From: Lithospermum erythrorhizon
Lineage: Eukaryota; Streptophyta; Magnoliopsida; Boraginales; Boraginaceae
Direction of reading: 5' to 3'
NCBI GenBank assembly: GCA_019722365.1
Contig: JADFUC010001873.1
Span: 1-64,000, forward strand
Length of the DNA: 64,000 nucleotides
Shown here: positions 60,251-64,000 of the stretch, one piece after another
How the letters are laid out: each line of letters starts with the position of its first letter
How positions within the stretch are numbered: position 1 is the stretch's first letter
Translations under genes and position numbers: made by a program
Notes under the pieces: generated by a model
Seen by the model: the letters and a program-made list of their open reading frames with translations, nothing else
The model's database searches: none
What the model was told of the DNA's origin: nothing

Positions 60251-61254
60251 AAATCTCTTGTTATAAAAAGGAAATAGAAATATAGGTGAAAGAATTAAAT
60301 TTAATTTCACTAAATTTAGTAAAAAAGGTCAAATAATTGAAAAAAAGAAAATAGAACAACTTGATTATCAAATGAGGTGAATTTCTAAATGCATTACCCG
60401 TGTGAACAAATCTGTCGTTGGTACATTTATATTTTGGTTCACCCAACATTGAAAAAGTGACTAAGCTATTTGTGTCAAACAATATGCTTGGTAATTCAAA
60501 AAGTGACTAAGCTATTTGATTCTTCAGGAAAAGATTGCTTCAAATATTTATTTTCTTGATTTAGTTTCTCGGGGAGGTATTAAGTGGAATTATCATTATT
60601 ATTACAGGAAGTTAAGAATGGAGCCGATTTATTGAAGAACATCGTCTAAATAACATTTGCCTCATATGGACACCCTTAGATACTAGCTTGAAGAATGATG
60701 TTTTCACAAGAAAAAAATCATTGTAATAATTACTAGTATTTTTTACATTTCAATCATTGAACTTTTTCGGTTCGAAATTCTTATGGACACTTTGTTTACT
60801 TCTTATTATTATGTATCTTACATATCAAAAAAAAAAAGTAACCAACATGAAAGAGATTATCCTTTGTATAGCATTCATTCGTCTTTCGCGGAATTTTTTT
60901 AATTCTTATGGCCTCAATTGATATTCTGGTATGTTGGTTTATTAATGCAACAACCATCATGTAGGATCTCTGAAATGTATTCATTGAGGAAAATAAAATG
61001 TATCAAAATGAGATGTTCATCGTATGAACACTTCTAAAAGATTTCTACTTAAGTGGGGTAAAGGATAGTAGGCAATCTTCATATGAATATTTAATTTGTT
61101 AAAATACGCAGTAATTCAGAGCTCTATTACCGCTGAGTTCGACAAGCTACGCCCTTCAAATACCTTGGTCCGCCAAACCAAGTGTCATCCCTATGTGTGT
61201 AGCATCACCCTCTCACTTTTAGTTGTTTGAATGAGATGACTTGGGTGATCGATT
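60251..61254. other. AT-rich spacer, nothing recognised
   Basis: No gene or element that I can support. It contains a short duplication, aaaaagtgactaagctattt, at about 60451 and 60497. Confidence 0.35.
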
Positions 61255-61665
61255 AGAAGCGTACATAAGCAGAGCCTAAACCCACGAACAACTTCGGTCG
61301 AAATCGAGCCGAGCCTCGAACTAATTTGAAGACTATTTAGCTCCATAGCTCGTAGCCACATTGACACTTTTAAATTATAAAAATTTTGTTAAAATTTCTT
61401 ATGATTCCAATTTTTAATAGTCCGTATTATTTTGTTATGAATAACTTTTTTATATTAATTTTAATCTCTATTTCAAATTATAGTAATGGTTTTACATGTC
61501 TTGTTAAATGTTAATCTAATTAAATTTGGAATTTGAATAAGCGAGCTGGCTGGGTAGGCTCGATGAAACGACGGCGCTGAGCACATTCCACGTCCCCGAC
61601 CAACAATTCTTGACTCGAGGGCTCGAATTGACTCGCTTCGTTCTGACTCTAATCCAATGTAGAAG
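61255..61665. mobile_element. hAT-like non-autonomous element, GCTCGA family
   Basis: Motifs such as cgagccgagcctcgaac at the left and ggctcgatgaaac, gactcgagggctcgaattg at the right frame an AT-rich core of about 150 bp. Layout and motif density match the other non-autonomous hAT-like elements in the window. Ends not resolved. Confidence 0.35.
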
Positions 61666-62844
61666 TATTTGAGTAGAGTACATCACTTTCAGCTTGAATC
61701 GAACGGTATTTTTTTCAATTTTTTGCGTCAGATGAAACTTGAACAAATAATTATCGGATGTACTATTCTCGATTCGAACTTTGTCGAGTTTGATTTTTTC
61801 AAGAATTTTGTGATTGGTTTAAGTCGGGTTATACGTACGATAATCTCATAAATAAGCTGAGTGATCCAAAGATCGATCCATAGTCAGACCCTTGGGGGTA
61901 TTGACCCGGGAACAAGGCACCGAATAAATGGACTGGACAGCGAGTGGGATGAGCATAAAGCAAAGGGATAAGCGAATTTAAGCGGTCCATTCGGTATAGA
62001 GAAGAACCGTTAGAATTGCCCGGGCGATTGGTACGATTAAGGTGACAATTAAGATCGTAATTTTACCACCGGCCCCGCAATGAGCTACAAAAATCATTAA
62101 TCGGCATTGAAGGACCCGTCATTAACGGTCGGAATGATTTATAAAGATGGCGGTCAGTAAGTTGACTTTGATGATACCCAATATCTTTTTAAAGCTAAAA
62201 GCTGCTTTTCGATCAGCTGGGACTTGATAGTCGGTGTTCAGAAGGCCGGTCAATAGGTCCTTTGTTGTTTTGTAGGAACTCGTTTGGACCCAGTATTAAA
62301 GCTCGACTTGGAATATTTGTGATCCGGTCCTTTTTTAAGAGTGAAAGTACTATTTTGTCCCTAATTGAAAATTCCTCAATTACCACAAAAATTACTTTTA
62401 TGTATTTTGCCCCCATTTTGTTATTATTTTAAGCAGAAATTTGAAAGAATAACACTAGTCAAGTAAATAATTGCAAAAATAAACGATCCTCCTTTTTTGC
62501 TAATATGGTAGCAATCCTCTTTTGAAAATCTTAAAAATCTGCTTATTTTTTTAAGCACTTCTTCTTCTTCATAAAGCATACCACTTAGTCCCAATCCCGT
62601 GACCCCGTTTGACCCAGCAATACATCCTACTGCCTACCCCGTCTCTGAAAATACGTCAATATCTGGCTAATATGTAAATATATTGATGTATATTGGTGTA
62701 TTCTAATACAAACGCCTTTACCAGCTACCCATGACCCCCGATCCCTGCTAAAAGACAATTGAAGCACTATACATGCCAAATTAAAATCCATAGAAATCCT
62801 ACCTCCAATTTCTTTTTTTTTTCAATTAAAATTGAAATTAAAAA
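61666..62844. other. Spacer, nothing recognised
   Basis: Mixed composition DNA. No reading frame with family similarity and no terminal repeats found. Confidence 0.35.
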
Positions 62845-63010
62845 AAAGGGAGGCAGGGGTTCTTGCTTTCAAGGGGGTGGGCGGGTTTTTCGGAAGGGAG
62901 GGAGAGAAAAAGCCGGGGGTGAGAAAAACGGGGAAGGGGGGTAGATCGAAAATGCAAATGGGGGAGGGATGGTGGTGGTTATGAATGATGGTGGTGGGGG
63001 GTGGGGCAGA
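62845..63010 (+). other. G-rich tract, possible G-quadruplex region
   Basis: Many G runs of three to six within about 165 bp (gggggtgggcggg, gggagggag, ggggaagggggg, ggtggtggggggtgggg) lie on the + strand roughly 500 bp upstream of the VPS39 start. The runs satisfy the G3+ spacing of potential quadruplexes. The Pro-rich - strand frame is a by-product of this composition. Confidence 0.55.
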
Positions 63011-63430
63011 TGTTGATTTGAAAGAAAAGAAGAATAAGAAGAGGAGAAGATGAAGAAATATGATTTTAAAAAATTGATGGGTAATTCAGTATTTTCGACA
63101 TTATTTTTCAATATACACACCGAAATAGTGTTTTTTTAATTTGAAATGATTGGCCCTGCTGCGAGGCATGAATTTATGCTTCTGCATTTACAAATAAGGG
63201 GAAGCGAAAATAGTCGTTTACCTAAACACTTACTGGTGTGCGTATAGCGCAGCTCAAATTTTATGATGTGTATATTATTCGGTGGCTCATTAGTGAAAGA
63301 TCAACTCAGTTTGCATTATTGCAAGCAACCAAACAAGTCTCAAACAAATTCCGACAATCCATAATGCAATAATGATCATCTTCCTCAAATCCCACTGTCT
63401 CATCCCATTTTCTTGGCGCTAAAATCCCAC

Positions 63431-63508
63431 TAAACGACGCCGTTTACCCCCCCCCCCCCCTCTATATAAATCAAATAAAGTTCCCCCAAAAAAAATATAC
63501 AAAGAAAA
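63431..63508 (+). promoter_or_regulatory. VPS39 core promoter
   Basis: A near-palindrome TAAACGACGCCGTTTA (63431-63446), of a type enriched in plant promoters, is followed by a run of 14 C (63447-63460) and a TATA box TATATAAA (63463-63470). The ATG comes 39 bp after the TATA box, so the leader must be very short if this box is used. Confidence 0.55.
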
Positions 63509-63947
63509 ATGGTGCATAGTGCCTATGATTCATTCGAACTCCTCGAAAATTGTCCCAACAAAATCGACGCAATCGAATCATTCGATTCCACCCTCTTCGT
63601 ATCATGTTCCGATGGCTCCTTACGCATCTACGGTCCAGAATCCTCCACGTCATCTCCATCCTCCGATCAAGATTCCACTACCCAACAACCCCTAAAAAAA
63701 GAACCATATATTCTTGAAAAGACTATTAATGGGTTTTCCAAGAAACCCATTTTGGCTATGGAGGTTTTGGGTTCCAAGGAGCTTTTGCTCTCGTTGTCCG
63801 AGTCGATTTCGGTGCATAGGTTGCCTAGTTTGGAGACTTTGGCTGTGATTACGAAGGCTAAGGGGGCGAATGTGTATTCGTGGGATGATCGGAGAGGGGT
63901 TTTGTGTTTTGCTAGGCAGAGGAGGGTTTGTATTTTTAGACATGATG
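63509..63947 (+). CDS. VPS39: VPS39/Vam6-like vacuolar sorting protein, first exon
   Basis: First exon of 146 codons plus one base, ending at a GT donor (catgatg|gtaatt). The rest lies beyond the window. The start MVHSAYDSFELL and the blocks FVSCSDGSLRIYGP, LEKTINGFSKKPILAMEVL, KELLLSLSESISVHRLPSLE, AVITKAKGANVYSWDDRRG and RQRRVCIFRHDG are characteristic of plant VPS39. This N-terminal part forms the citron-homology beta-propeller region. The protein is a subunit of the HOPS tethering complex, which works with Rab7 in fusion of late endosomes with the vacuole. A Ser/Gln-rich insert lies at about residues 45-62. No damage is visible in this exon. Confidence 0.9.
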
Positions 63948-64000
63948 GTAATTTGTTTTGGTTTGGAAGGTGTTTGATTTAATGCCTCAATGAGGGTTGC
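63948..64000 (+). other. Start of VPS39 intron 1
   Basis: Begins with the donor gtaatt. The reading frame closes at 63982 if read through, which supports an intron here. Confidence 0.6.

Noticed and set aside
62869..63120. Proline-rich minus-strand frame
   Set aside because: It is a by-product of the G-rich tract on the opposite strand and has no homologue that I recognise.
1..64000. tRNA, rRNA, CRISPR arrays, bacterial defence or toxin systems, and viral insertions
   Set aside because: None is visible. The repeats are transposon-derived and the genes are ordinary plant nuclear genes.

Overview
This is nuclear DNA from a flowering plant, most likely a eudicot. It has long AT-rich intergenic stretches, intron-rich genes with GT-AG splicing and plant-specific gene families. 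Plant promoter motifs (telo-box, GGCCCA site II, TATA) lie in front of genes, and plant-type retrotransposons and MITEs fill the gaps. I cannot name the species. No RNA gene, CRISPR array, bacterial operon or viral gene was seen.

Four protein-coding loci stand out, all on the + strand. (1) 17633-24184 is an intact eight-exon ATAD3-type mitochondrial AAA ATPase whose exons join to 629 codons plus stop. (2) 25970-26770 is a single-exon DUF579 (glucuronoxylan methyltransferase-like) gene that has lost part of its cofactor-binding region. (3) 46829-55570 is a homologue of nucleolar protein 6 (NOL6/NRAP, ribosome biogenesis). About 26 exons are recognisable, but it carries frameshifts and lost splice donors. 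(4) 63509 to the window edge is the first exon of a VPS39/Vam6-like tethering subunit. From memory, Arabidopsis ATAD3 and VPS39 homologues are near neighbours on chromosome 4, so this may be a conserved block expanded by transposons.

The rest is mostly mobile-element debris. 3.1-5.7 kb: solo Ty3/gypsy LTR (- strand). 6.2-6.95 kb: PIF1/Helitron-like helicase remnant (-). 8.9-9.7 kb: partial Tat-like LTR (-). 9.7-12 kb: hAT-like and hairpin repeats plus a 0.35 kb direct repeat. 13.4-17.2 kb: an unclassified unit with two divergent promoter-like starts. 27.3-32.1 kb: 5' part of a Tat-lineage gypsy element (LTR, gag, protease) with a GC-rich insertion inside it. 33.3-42.2 kb: a complete but decayed gypsy element with two 2.7 kb LTRs, RT and RNase H and no recognisable integrase. 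42.8-44.1 kb: Copia-like LTR. 45.6-46.5 kb: hAT-like element related to the one at 9.9 kb. 56.9-60.2 kb: decayed L1-type LINE.

The genes serve separate housekeeping or cell-wall roles (mitochondria, ribosome assembly, xylan modification, vacuolar trafficking) and do not form a pathway. I found no convincing new multi-gene system. The least explained unit is 13.4-17.2 kb.
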